NCBI GenBank assembly: GCA_024279935.1
Contig: JAJRQZ010000143.1
Location: 1 to 32,940 of the forward strand
From: Bacteroidota bacterium
GTDB lineage: Bacteria; Bacteroidota; Bacteroidia; Bacteroidales; F082
Direction of reading: 5' to 3'
Length of the DNA: 32,940 nucleotides
Shown: positions 19,758-26,583 of the stretch, in pieces
Layout of the letters: the number at the start of each line of letters is the position of its first letter
How positions within the stretch are numbered: the first letter of the stretch is position 1
Made by a program: the position numbers and the translations under genes
Notes under the pieces: generated by a model
Seen by the model: only the letters and a program-made list of their open reading frames with translations
Told to the model about the DNA's origin: nothing
The model's database searches: none

Positions 19758-21107
19758 TTACGGGTTCGGTTGGTAGTGTTGCCCTTTCAAAAATTGTTTC
19801 AGTTCTGAAATTTCATTGTTCCAGTTTTCGGGCTGTTCTATTGGTTCAGGTTTGAATACCTCAACTTTTGGCAACGGTTCGGCGTGTGAAAATAAAATGT
19901 TTTGTTGGGGGGTAACTTTAGTAACTTTAGTAACTTTTTCAGGTGTGGGCCGTGGTTGTTGTTCCTGAATATTACGTTTCCTGAATAGTCGCCAATCCTG
20001 TTTTATTAAATAGTCTGCAATGTCTTTGCCGTCGATTTTATCCCGTTCGGGCGCTAACTGCTCCAATAAGTCCGAAAATATAAACCGTGTTCCGGGTAAT
20101 CGGCTTTCATATTCTTTGGCTTTGGTTTCCCATTCTTTGAAGGTTTTACCGTCTTTTGATAAGTCCGGGAATACATACACAAAACGCCCTTTTAATACTT
20201 TCAGCTTATCAAATGAAAAACTGCTTTTATTGTAAACTGCCAAACAAATAATGCTTTCAGGTGTTTCAGGCAATCCAAAACACAATGTACCGTAAACGGC
20301 TGTTTTAGGCGCTTCAACCAACGCAACAGGGTTTTGTGGGTACTTACTTAAAAGGTGTTCGCCAAACAAACAGGAAACCTTTAAATCGTTCTTTTGGTAG
20401 GCTTCCAACCATTCAGGCAACGGCTTGTTGTTTCGGGTGTGGTGTTTCTCAATTATTGAGTGCAAAAAGTCCGTGCCTGTGGTGTGGTTGGTTTTATCAA
20501 ACTGCTTTACCTGAATTGCCCGGATATTGTCGTTAATATCAATAAAAGGAAATGTTATTGCCCCTGCTCTGTAACCATTTTTAACCGTACCCAACCTGTA
20601 TAATTGTATAACCTTTATAACCTCATCAGCTTCAAAAGGAAATTGCACCCTGTAAAATAGGTTCTGTATAAACGTATTCTTTTCATAGCGTTCAGGCTGC
20701 AATGTTTGTTTGAATGTATCAAAGTCAAAATAAACGGGTTCAGGTGTGGGCTGTGGTTTGGGTTGAGTGCGAAAATATTTTTGTTTTTGAACAGTAACTT
20801 TAGTAACTCCAGTAACTTTTTGTTCCTGCTCCCAAATCATTTTTGCGTAACCGTCTTTGTATGGGTTGAGGTGGTACGAACATTTACTTTCACGGTCGCA
20901 GCGTCCGTATTGCTTCGGTAAATAGTCGCCTGTTTCTGTATCAATGTACCGGACAAATGTTTTCTTGTTACAGTCCGGGCAAAAGTGTTTCTTGCTGCCT
21001 TTTTCTAATATGTACCTGTGTGCATTCGTACCGTTCGTACCGTTCGTACCGTTCGTACTGTGTACGAGTGGTACGAGTGGTACGAGGTATTTATTTAAGT
21101 TGCTCAT
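19758..21107 (-). CDS. Primase-like protein (CHC2-type zinc finger, toprim-like; DUF6371-like)
   Basis: A 449-residue replication protein. After a repeat-encoded N-terminus (residues ~8-28, VPLVPLV and NGTNGTNGTN) comes a zinc-binding block with Cys43, Cys46, Cys70 and Cys76 (HFCPDCNKKTFVRYID, YGRCDRESKCSYH). This matches the DUF6371-type primase N-terminus common in Bacteroidota elements. The middle part has a toprim-like core (PVALVEAPKTAVYG, FVYVFPDLSKDGKTF), the latter being the acidic metal-binding segment. Lys-Val-Thr repeats at ~96-104 and ~390-398 come from 9-bp DNA repeats. It probably primes element replication together with the upstream ATPase. Start ATG 21107 could alternatively be later, after the repeat region, since the zinc finger begins only at residue ~31. 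Confidence 0.85.
   Translation of the reverse strand: MSNLNKYLVPLVPLVHSTNGTNGTNGTNAHRYILEKGSKKHFCPDCNKKTFVRYIDTETGDYLPKQYGRCDRESKCSYHLNPYKDGYAKMIWEQEQKVTGVTKVTVQKQKYFRTQPKPQPTPEPVYFDFDTFKQTLQPERYEKNTFIQNLFYRVQFPFEADEVIKVIQLYRLGTVKNGYRAGAITFPFIDINDNIRAIQVKQFDKTNHTTGTDFLHSIIEKHHTRNNKPLPEWLEAYQKNDLKVSCLFGEHLLSKYPQNPVALVEAPKTAVYGTLCFGLPETPESIICLAVYNKSSFSFDKLKVLKGRFVYVFPDLSKDGKTFKEWETKAKEYESRLPGTRFIFSDLLEQLAPERDKIDGKDIADYLIKQDWRLFRKRNIQEQQPRPTPEKVTKVTKVTPQQNILFSHAEPLPKVEVFKPEPIEQPENWNNEISELKQFLKGQHYQPNP
19912..19938. repeat. Three tandem 9-bp units inside the primase gene (3' part)
   Basis: GTAACTTTA, GTAACTTTA, GTAACTTTT in direct tandem; on the coding strand they specify Lys-Val-Thr repeats. 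They are related to the larger nonamer arrays at 21133-21195. Confidence 0.7.
20794..20820. repeat. Three tandem 9-bp units inside the primase gene (5' part)
   Basis: GTAACTTTA, GTAACTCCA, GTAACTTTT in direct tandem, coding Lys-Val-Thr-Gly-Val-Thr-Lys-Val-Thr. Same GTAAC-plus-4 pattern as the arrays elsewhere in this gene and upstream of it. Confidence 0.7.
21028..21088. repeat. Nonamer array forming a ~25-bp hairpin at the start of the primase gene
   Basis: Three GTACCGTTC units (21028-21054), then GTACTGT, then two GTACGAGTG units and GTACGAGGT. The two halves pair around a TGT loop at 21059-21061, from 21034 out to 21086, with only G-T wobbles interrupting. It lies within codons ~7-27 of the primase. 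Candidate iteron/origin or translational control hairpin. Confidence 0.75.
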
Positions 21108-21132
21108 TGTCTTTACTTTAAATTTTATAATC

Positions 21133-21195
21133 GTAACACCCGTAACAGTCGTAACAGGTGTAACAGGTGTTACGGGTGTTACGGGTGTTACGATT
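21133..21195. repeat. Seven tandem nonamers forming a 16-bp perfect plus extended hairpin
   Basis: Units in order: GTAACACCC, GTAACAGTC, GTAACAGGT, GTAACAGGT, GTTACGGGT, GTTACGGGT, GTTACGATT. Positions 21132-21147 and 21177-21192 are perfect reverse complements, and pairing resumes for seven more base pairs (21150-21156 with 21168-21174). The array fills the gap between the ATPase stop (21188) and the primase ATG (21107). It may be an origin with iterons, or an attenuator between the two genes. Confidence 0.8.
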
Positions 21196-22255
21196 TATGT
21201 TTATCCAATGTTCTTTTTACTTTCATTTTGTTAGTGCCTAAACGGTTGGCAATTTCCGATAGACTGAAAGAGGGGTTTGAATTTTTTAGTTCAATTATAT
21301 TCTGTTCCAACTGTTCCCTGTCATTGTCTGAAAGTTGTTTTAAATGTTCCCTTTCTGTTCCATATCCTAAAAACTCAAATTCAAGGAAATTATAAGGTTT
21401 TTGTATTTGACAGGTTGCCACATTTTCGGTATCATAAATTATTTCTGTATTACGTGCTTTAATCTGTTTCAAATACCTTAAATATTTATCGGTGTGGCTT
21501 TCTCCAATAGAAAAACTACTATCAACAAAATTGATAAGCATTTTACTCCCTTGTAAATCGTTTCGGGTAATGGGTTTTGATAAATCTCTTTTTGGCGTGT
21601 GTGCAAGTGCTAAAATAGAAAGTCCGTATTTACTCTTTAATGCTTTCAAATGCTTCATTAAGGGTAAGGCATCTTTAGCCTTTTCTGTTTCATTTTTGAG
21701 GTATGTAAGGTTGTCAATGATTAATATTTTAGCCCCTGTTTCAATTATACTTTGCTCTAAAGATTGATTAAGGTAATTTTCAAAACTTATATTTTCAGGT
21801 ATATTGGCTTCGGGGTTTATTTCAACCCTTATAAAATCATTGTCAAAATTGTAATGCTGTTCAAAATCTAACGAATAACGGTTTTCAAATTGTTTGTCTG
21901 AAAGTTCAAAATCAAAATATAAAATTGGCTGTTTTTCGGCTTCCATTTTAAAGCCCCTTATGTATTCGCCCTTGCTTATGCTGTTGCCAATCTGAACTGC
22001 TAATATTGATTTACCTAAATTGGTATCGGCAAATAAAATACATAGTTCGTTTTCAAACCAAAGTTCACCAAATAACATTTTTGGTATTGGTCGGGTTTTG
22101 GCTCGCTCAATCCATTGGTTGGCTGTTCTTACTTTAAACAGTCCTTTGTTTTCCTTTTCCGTTACTGCCTGCTCTTTAAGTTCCTGAACGTGGTTAAGTA
22201 ATGTTTCAGGCTTGTTTAAGTCCTCAAATACGGGGTTTAATGTAATTGCTTCCAT
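21188..22255 (-). CDS. RepA-like AAA ATPase / replicative helicase
   Basis: A 355-residue RecA-fold ATPase of the AAA_25/RepA class. Walker A is FADTNLGKS (residues 75-83) after WFENELCILF; Walker B is AKILIIDNLTYL with Asp181; KYGLSILALAHTPK is the sensor strand with its histidine. The C-terminal ~25 residues form an HTH (FSLSEIANRLGTNKMKVKRT), which could bind the adjacent nonamers. It likely loads on or unwinds the element origin for the primase encoded next. Its stop codon lies inside the nonamer array; its start is 2 nt after the stop of the small HTH gene. Confidence 0.88.
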   Translation of the reverse strand: MEAITLNPVFEDLNKPETLLNHVQELKEQAVTEKENKGLFKVRTANQWIERAKTRPIPKMLFGELWFENELCILFADTNLGKSILAVQIGNSISKGEYIRGFKMEAEKQPILYFDFELSDKQFENRYSLDFEQHYNFDNDFIRVEINPEANIPENISFENYLNQSLEQSIIETGAKILIIDNLTYLKNETEKAKDALPLMKHLKALKSKYGLSILALAHTPKRDLSKPITRNDLQGSKMLINFVDSSFSIGESHTDKYLRYLKQIKARNTEIIYDTENVATCQIQKPYNFLEFEFLGYGTEREHLKQLSDNDREQLEQNIIELKNSNPSFSLSEIANRLGTNKMKVKRTLDKHKS

Positions 22256-22257
22256 AC

Positions 22258-22563
22258 CTAAAACATTTTTAATTGATTATTAAAAGGCGCATTATCTGGG
22301 TTGGTTGTTAAATACCACGCTCGGAAACCTGTTTCCTTACATAACTTCTTTTCTGTTTCCCAAAGTTGCCCTGCCTTTTCTAAATCACGTTTATATCGAC
22401 AAATGTTTTTTTGTGGTACACCTGTTTCGGCCGAAACCATAGAAGCTGTGGCAATGTGTTCTTGTAAAAACTTAAATATGGTTTTTAATTGAGTTTTAAA
22501 GTCCTTATCTTTGTCTTGTCTTTTATGCTGAAAAGCATTGGGGTTGTTGCTTGTGTTTCTCAT
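22258..22563 (-). CDS. Small winged-helix/HTH-like protein
   Basis: A 101-residue basic protein. The centre (TIFKFLQEHIATASMVSAET, then GVPQKNICRYKRDLEKAGQL) looks like a helix-turn-helix with a following wing (LWETEKKLCKETGFRAWYLTT). Its ATG overlaps the stop of the upstream HTH gene by 4 nt (ATGA), and it abuts the RepA-like gene, so it is part of the replication operon. Possibly a replication regulator or accessory factor; this is inferred from position only. Confidence 0.75.
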   Translation of the reverse strand: MRNTSNNPNAFQHKRQDKDKDFKTQLKTIFKFLQEHIATASMVSAETGVPQKNICRYKRDLEKAGQLWETEKKLCKETGFRAWYLTTNPDNAPFNNQLKMF

Positions 22564-22910
22564 AACTTCAACCCTTTTTTATTGTTAGACAAATACTTTT
22601 CTGCTTCTTGTTCAATTTCAGCGTTTGACTTTTTACGCCCCTTTTTGATATACTCCATTAATTCAGTACTGGAAAAGTACAGGCGCTTACCTCTTTTCAT
22701 TACAGGCAATTCTCTTTTACTCACTTTGCTGTACATAGTGGGTACAGTTAAGTTTAAAAGCTGAGCTGCTTCCTGAACGGTTAAGAGTTGTTCAGGGCGC
22801 TCGGTGGGTTCTGTGTTTTTACTGATTAAATCGGTTAATACTTCATTAAACCATTTTTTTACAACCGGTTCTAACTTTGAAACCGGGACACTAAAAAATA
22901 CTGTTTCCAT
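22560..22910 (-). CDS. Excisionase/AlpA-like helix-turn-helix protein
   Basis: A 116-residue protein with a MerR-like HTH_17 domain at about 42-90: LLTVQEAAQLLNLTVPTMYS followed by KRGKRLYFSSTELMEYIKKG. This domain is typical of excisionases and of element-encoded regulators that switch on replication genes. It is the first gene of the replication run, with repeated motifs in the 106-bp gap just upstream. Confidence 0.85.
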   Translation of the reverse strand: METVFFSVPVSKLEPVVKKWFNEVLTDLISKNTEPTERPEQLLTVQEAAQLLNLTVPTMYSKVSKRELPVMKRGKRLYFSSTELMEYIKKGRKKSNAEIEQEAEKYLSNNKKGLKL

Positions 22911-22961
22911 TATTTTATGTTTTATAAATTAATAATGGTCGCAAGTAAATATTGAGTAACT

Positions 22962-22988
22962 GGTTGCGTAAGGGTTACTAAAGGGTTG
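22962..22988. promoter_or_regulatory. Candidate operator: three GGGTTRC-like repeats
   Basis: In the 106-bp gap before the HTH gene: GGTTGCGTAA, GGGTTACTAA and GGGTTGC occur in direct order with a period of 10-11 bp, one helical turn. This suits cooperative binding of an HTH regulator, perhaps the adjacent gene product. Rest of the gap shows no gene. Confidence 0.35.
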
Positions 22989-23016
22989 CTCTTTTAAAAA
23001 AGAATATCGGAAACAG

Positions 23017-24513
23017 TTAGTATTCAGTCTTTTCAGCTCGTAAAAACTCTATGTCATTTTTTACTTTTACTACTGATTTTTTATAATTTTTTGATAAGAA
23101 AGGTAGTATCAATTTAAGTTTTTCAATAGGGTAATCATTTTTATCGTGTATCCTATTTTTTGCCGTGTAGTAGTTATTATTGAAATGATTTAACGTTGTT
23201 TTTATCTTATGTATTTGTATGAATTTTTCCATTCTGTTTTTAATAGTTCGGGTTTCAGGAAGTAGATTTGTTTCGTTTGCATAGTAAAATATTGTTGCCC
23301 ATTCTAATACACTAAATTGACTATTGTTTTTTTCTTTTATCGGTTGAGGTGGAAAGGTTTTGATTATCTTGAATAATTCTGTATTCTTATTACTTAAAAA
23401 TAGTTCTTTGGTAGGCGTGCTAAGCGTATTCCAAAATTCATTTATTTTTTGTTCTATATTTTTCCAATCACTTAATTGGTGTGTGGTTGTATCAAGCAAA
23501 TTAAATTTATCTAATTGCTTTCTTATTTTTAATAATGTGCTAAATTCTTCCTGTACTTCAAAATATTTCTTCTTTTCACTATGTTCTTTTGGCTCAAATA
23601 TTACCCATCCATCGTTAATACAAATAGGCTTCTTATTATCTAATTTGGCACTTTCTATTAATTTTGAAACATTCCCTTTGAGTTTAAAAGTGTCAATTGC
23701 ACCCTGATACCAAAATTCAATATTTTCTCTCGTAAAATCAGGATTTTCAAGTATTACCGCATCTTTTTCAAAGTGTACATAGTTTACTTTATAGTTTGAA
23801 ATATCTACATTATTAAAGTATTTGTTCATTCTCGGTAATCCATTATTAGGTATAACTAAATCATACATTTGTTTTAACTCAAATATACTTCTAATAAATT
23901 GTACCAGTATTGGTGAGTTATAAAGATAGTGAGGTAATCCTGCAATTAGGCTTTCTGTAAAAAACAATATTTTTCTAATATCATGTATTGCCTCTTTGTC
24001 TTCATTAGGCAATAATCTTCTAAATTCCTGATAAATGGATTGAGTTCTTTCAATGTATTTATCCTTTGCATTATTCCCGTTAAGGTACTTGTAACGTTGA
24101 TAAATCTTTGTGGTAGGGTCTAAATTATCAGGATACATTTTAATTGCACGATGAAAATAAATTGGCTGTAAATAGATATTCTTTACATAAAAACTAATCA
24201 GATGACTTAATTCGTTGGAAACTCCAATTTCATCGGCTATTTTGGTTTGCTTGTTAGTTTTACCCATTTCCCAACTATCAATATATTTCTTTATGTCATT
24301 ATCTGTATAATCTTTGAATGGTGAGTTATGCCAAACTGCCCAATATGCCTGTAAGTAAGTTTCCATTTGGTAAAGTGTATCTGTGTGAATAATGATAGCA
24401 CTATTATTTATTTCTATTAACCTTAATATTTTACTTTCAATTTGTTTAATGTACCCACTTTCGCTAAGTTGTTTGCTTAGGTCTGTTATTTTAAAACAAT
24501 AAGATGTTCCCAT
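23017..24513 (-). CDS. Large protein of unknown function, possible cargo
   Basis: A 498-residue protein from ATG 24513, which lies 14 nt after the integrase stop; an upstream ATG at 24573 lies within the integrase gene and would need a longer overlap. Mostly helical, Asn/Lys/Ile-rich, with no signal peptide or membrane segment. I see no nuclease, ATPase or NTPase motif. The C-terminal ~90 residues (EWATIFYYANETNLL, MEKFIQIHKIKTTLNHF, PIEKLKLILPFL) resemble a recurring tail in Bacteroidota proteins next to tyrosine recombinases, from memory. It is the only large gene in the element that does not look like integration or replication machinery, so it could be accessory cargo. Function unknown. 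Confidence 0.8.
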   Translation of the reverse strand: MGTSYCFKITDLSKQLSESGYIKQIESKILRLIEINNSAIIIHTDTLYQMETYLQAYWAVWHNSPFKDYTDNDIKKYIDSWEMGKTNKQTKIADEIGVSNELSHLISFYVKNIYLQPIYFHRAIKMYPDNLDPTTKIYQRYKYLNGNNAKDKYIERTQSIYQEFRRLLPNEDKEAIHDIRKILFFTESLIAGLPHYLYNSPILVQFIRSIFELKQMYDLVIPNNGLPRMNKYFNNVDISNYKVNYVHFEKDAVILENPDFTRENIEFWYQGAIDTFKLKGNVSKLIESAKLDNKKPICINDGWVIFEPKEHSEKKKYFEVQEEFSTLLKIRKQLDKFNLLDTTTHQLSDWKNIEQKINEFWNTLSTPTKELFLSNKNTELFKIIKTFPPQPIKEKNNSQFSVLEWATIFYYANETNLLPETRTIKNRMEKFIQIHKIKTTLNHFNNNYYTAKNRIHDKNDYPIEKLKLILPFLSKNYKKSVVKVKNDIEFLRAEKTEY

Positions 24514-24526
24514 AATTAAATATTTT

Positions 24527-25684
24527 TTACATATCCAGTTTAATACTATTTGCTGCCTTTCTTTTTGCTTCATCTACTATTTTAGCATAAACCTGTGTTG
24601 TTTTCAGGTCTTTATGTCCAAGCATTTTTGAAACGGTGTAAATGTCAGTGCCGTTAAACAGTTGCAATGTTGCAAATGTATGCCTGAAACAATGAAAGGT
24701 AATATCCTTTGTTATTCCTGCTGCTCCAATCCATTGAAACAAATGTTTGTTGTGGTATGCTGAATATTTAAGCCCCTCAAATACTTGTTTATCCTGTGGC
24801 ATATCCTTTGGGTTTGTTGTTCCATTTGTGAAGCTGTACGCCTGTTCTGAAATTGGTAAGTCCTCAACTCCTTTAGTCTTTTGTTGGCTAAACTTTAAGA
24901 AATACCCTTGCCCTTCGATGTATTCCAGTTCGCCCCAAATCATTTTTTGAATATCCGAAAACCTCAACCCCGTAAGTGCTGAAAATAGGGCTGCACGTTT
25001 CAATAATGGGTTGTTGCAAGGCATTTGTACAAGTTTATTGAGTTCGTCAAGGGTTAAGTATTCCCGTCTTGTTTCGGCTGCTTTAACGGGCTTTATTTTA
25101 GTGTTCAGGTCGGTTTGTAGTATGCCTTCTCCGTAGGCTTGCTTCAGGGCTGCTTTTACCTTGTTGAAGTAGGAAACGGCTGAATTTTGTGAAAGTGTGG
25201 TTTTGCTGCTCTTATTGCTTTTTGTTGAAAGTAAGTGTTCTTTGAAGTCCTCTAAAAACTTTTCGTTGAGGTCGGTAAATTTCAAACTGCCATTGGTAAA
25301 ACTTTCAAGGTATTTGAGTGCTGAAACCCAGTTATCATGGTTTGATGCTTTACGCTTATTGGCTAACTTTTTAAAGTACTCAACAAAACATTGTTCGCCC
25401 AGTTCCTTAATTTTTAACTGTTCCTTTTCGTACCGGCTGTAAATTTCAGGCTTATTCAAATAGTTTTCCCGTTTCTGTCTTATGCTTTCGGCAATTTTCA
25501 GGGTTTCGGTATTGTGTATCTTGTCAATCGGTGTTTTTGTTTTGTCAAATATGTAAAGCCCTAAAAATTCCCTTCGGGTTGGTTCGCCCGTTTCGGGGTG
25601 TAGTATTGCCGGGTAAAAGTCAAGGTAAAGGCTTTTACGTCCTTTGGATATTTTCTTTTGTCGTAATGTTACTTTTGTTGCCAT
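24527..25684 (-). CDS. Tyrosine recombinase (element integrase)
   Basis: A 385-residue phage-integrase-family enzyme of the Bacteroidota type. An N-terminal AP2-like/SAM arm region (KKISKGRKSLYLDFYPAI) and a SAM-like core-binding domain (about 95-200) precede the catalytic domain. Catalytic residues are Arg241 in ALTGLRFSD, His331 and Arg334 in FHCFRHTFAT, His357 in MLGHKDL and the nucleophile Tyr366 in TTQVYAKI. All are present, so it is probably active. It should act on the flanking 15-18-bp repeats at the mnmE 3' end. Confidence 0.96.
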   Translation of the reverse strand: MATKVTLRQKKISKGRKSLYLDFYPAILHPETGEPTRREFLGLYIFDKTKTPIDKIHNTETLKIAESIRQKRENYLNKPEIYSRYEKEQLKIKELGEQCFVEYFKKLANKRKASNHDNWVSALKYLESFTNGSLKFTDLNEKFLEDFKEHLLSTKSNKSSKTTLSQNSAVSYFNKVKAALKQAYGEGILQTDLNTKIKPVKAAETRREYLTLDELNKLVQMPCNNPLLKRAALFSALTGLRFSDIQKMIWGELEYIEGQGYFLKFSQQKTKGVEDLPISEQAYSFTNGTTNPKDMPQDKQVFEGLKYSAYHNKHLFQWIGAAGITKDITFHCFRHTFATLQLFNGTDIYTVSKMLGHKDLKTTQVYAKIVDEAKRKAANSIKLDM

Positions 25685-25709
25685 TGTCTTTTATGCTTTT
25701 GAAAAGTAT

Positions 25710-26297
25710 TTATGTCAATAGTTCATCAATTATCTGTTTCGGTACATAAGCATACCAACCTTTCTTTATTTTGGGTATGCTTTCCCGTTTGATGAGGTTA
25801 TGTAAAGCTGTTTCCGATATACTGTACTTTTCCAGTACTTCGTTAATGGTGTAACAGTCGGTAATATCAAACGCCCCTGCTTGTTTCCAATTATACATTT
25901 CCTTTATCTGCTTTTCAATTCCCATGAAGTTTGAATAATCGGGTTCAGCAAACAGTTTGTTAAGGTCGCAACGCCTTACAATGGTTTTCTTTTCCAGTAT
26001 GTTTGTCGCTTTCAGTTTTCCGGTATTGATAAGTTTGTACACGTTTTGACGGGAACAACCTATTAACTTTGAAACATCTGTAACAGTCAAAAACTCTTTT
26101 GCTTTCAGCTGCTCAATAGGTTTGGTTTTTATCTGTTTGGCTTCGGTGTTTGATTTTTGCACCTTTTCGGCTCGTTTACGGGCTTTGTAGGCTCGTTTAC
26201 TGCATAGGTCAGAACAATACTTTGTTACCGTTGTACGGGCTGTAAATTCCGTTCCGCAATACTGACAAATACGCTGCACTTGTATATTGCTGCTCAT
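25710..26297 (-). CDS. Zinc-finger protein with two HTH_17 domains (excisionase/regulator-like)
   Basis: A 195-residue DNA-binding protein and the element gene nearest mnmE. Cys11, Cys14, Cys28 and Cys32 (ICQYCGTEF, KYCSDLCSKRAY) form a small zinc finger. Two MerR/excisionase-like HTH domains follow: residues 69-100 (FLTVTDVSKLIGCSRQNVYK) and 149-188 (YTINEVLEKYSISETALHNL). Having two HTH domains plus a zinc finger would let it bridge distant sites, as an excisionase or repressor would. It precedes the integrase by 25 nt and is preceded by repeated motifs. Confidence 0.85.
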   Translation of the reverse strand: MSSNIQVQRICQYCGTEFTARTTVTKYCSDLCSKRAYKARKRAEKVQKSNTEAKQIKTKPIEQLKAKEFLTVTDVSKLIGCSRQNVYKLINTGKLKATNILEKKTIVRRCDLNKLFAEPDYSNFMGIEKQIKEMYNWKQAGAFDITDCYTINEVLEKYSISETALHNLIKRESIPKIKKGWYAYVPKQIIDELLT

Positions 26298-26327
26298 TGT
26301 ACCTTTTTTGAATGTAATAATTTCGCC

Positions 26328-26377
26328 AAAGTGTTCTATTTTGTTTAAAAGTGTTCTATTTTGTAAACTTTGTAAAC
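26328..26377. promoter_or_regulatory. Repeats upstream of the first element gene
   Basis: AAAGTGTTCTATTTTGT occurs at 26328-26344 and again at 26348-26364 (20-bp period). Two tandem TTTGTAAAC units follow at 26360-26377. They lie 30-80 nt before the ATG at 26297 and suit operator or recombinase/excisionase binding sites. Confidence 0.5.
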
Positions 26378-26383
26378 CATACG

Positions 26384-26443
26384 AGGTACAAATTCAGTCA
26401 TAAAAATAGCCACTTTTCAAAATGGTACAACAAAGGTACAAAA
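26384..26443. promoter_or_regulatory. Candidate recombinase arm sites, right end
   Basis: AGGTACAAAT (26384-26393) and AGGTACAAAA (26434-26443), with an intervening TGGTACAACA. The first is an exact copy of 18256-18265 at the other end of the element. No gene lies between 26298 and 26565. Confidence 0.4.
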
Positions 26444-26493
26444 ATATACACAACAAACAACAATTAACGCAAAATATTTATAAACGTTGTATC

Positions 26494-26520
26494 ATTAAAA
26501 AAGCCCTGTAAATAGGGCTT
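26494..26520 (-). terminator. Intrinsic terminator just inside the right end
   Basis: AAGCCCT (26501-26507) and AGGGCTT (26514-26520) form a perfect 7-bp stem around a 6-nt loop. Read on the minus strand, the stem is followed by TTTTTT-like sequence. It lies 46 nt past the mnmE stop and would end mnmE transcripts as they enter the element. Confidence 0.75.
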
Positions 26521-26565
26521 AGTATGCGTTTAATAAATGTTTCGTGTATGTTTATTTTGTGGTGG

Positions 26566-26583
26566 TTACTTTCCGATACAGAA
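26566..26583. other. Right attachment site within the mnmE 3' end
   Basis: On the minus strand this reads TTCTGTATCGGAAAGTAA, coding Phe-Cys-Ile-Gly-Lys-stop, the conserved end of MnmE. Integration therefore leaves mnmE intact. The left copy differs only at one of 18 positions (18216). Confidence 0.88.

Larger units (their letters stand above)
18201..26580 (-). mobile_element. 8.4-kb integrative element inserted at the 3' end of mnmE
   Basis: The element is bounded by direct copies of TTACTTTCCGATACA at 18201-18215 and 26566-26580, extending to 18 bp with one mismatch. The right copy is the last codons of mnmE. Inside lie a tyrosine recombinase, excisionase-like HTH proteins, a RepA-like ATPase, a primase-like protein and several proteins of unknown role, all on the minus strand. 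Composition is visibly more AT-rich than the flanking core genes. No relaxase, type IV secretion, capsid or large terminase gene is seen, so how it moves between cells is unknown. Candidates are an integrated plasmid, a mobilisable unit relying on a helper, or a phage satellite. Confidence 0.9.

Noticed and set aside
21028-21195. CRISPR array
   Set aside because: Units are 9 bp, contiguous and palindromic as a group, with no spacers of 25-40 bp and no cas genes.
20944-21234. Plus-strand ORF with VPF/VTGVT repeats
   Set aside because: It is the antisense shadow of the nonamer arrays and the primase start; no homology-like composition.
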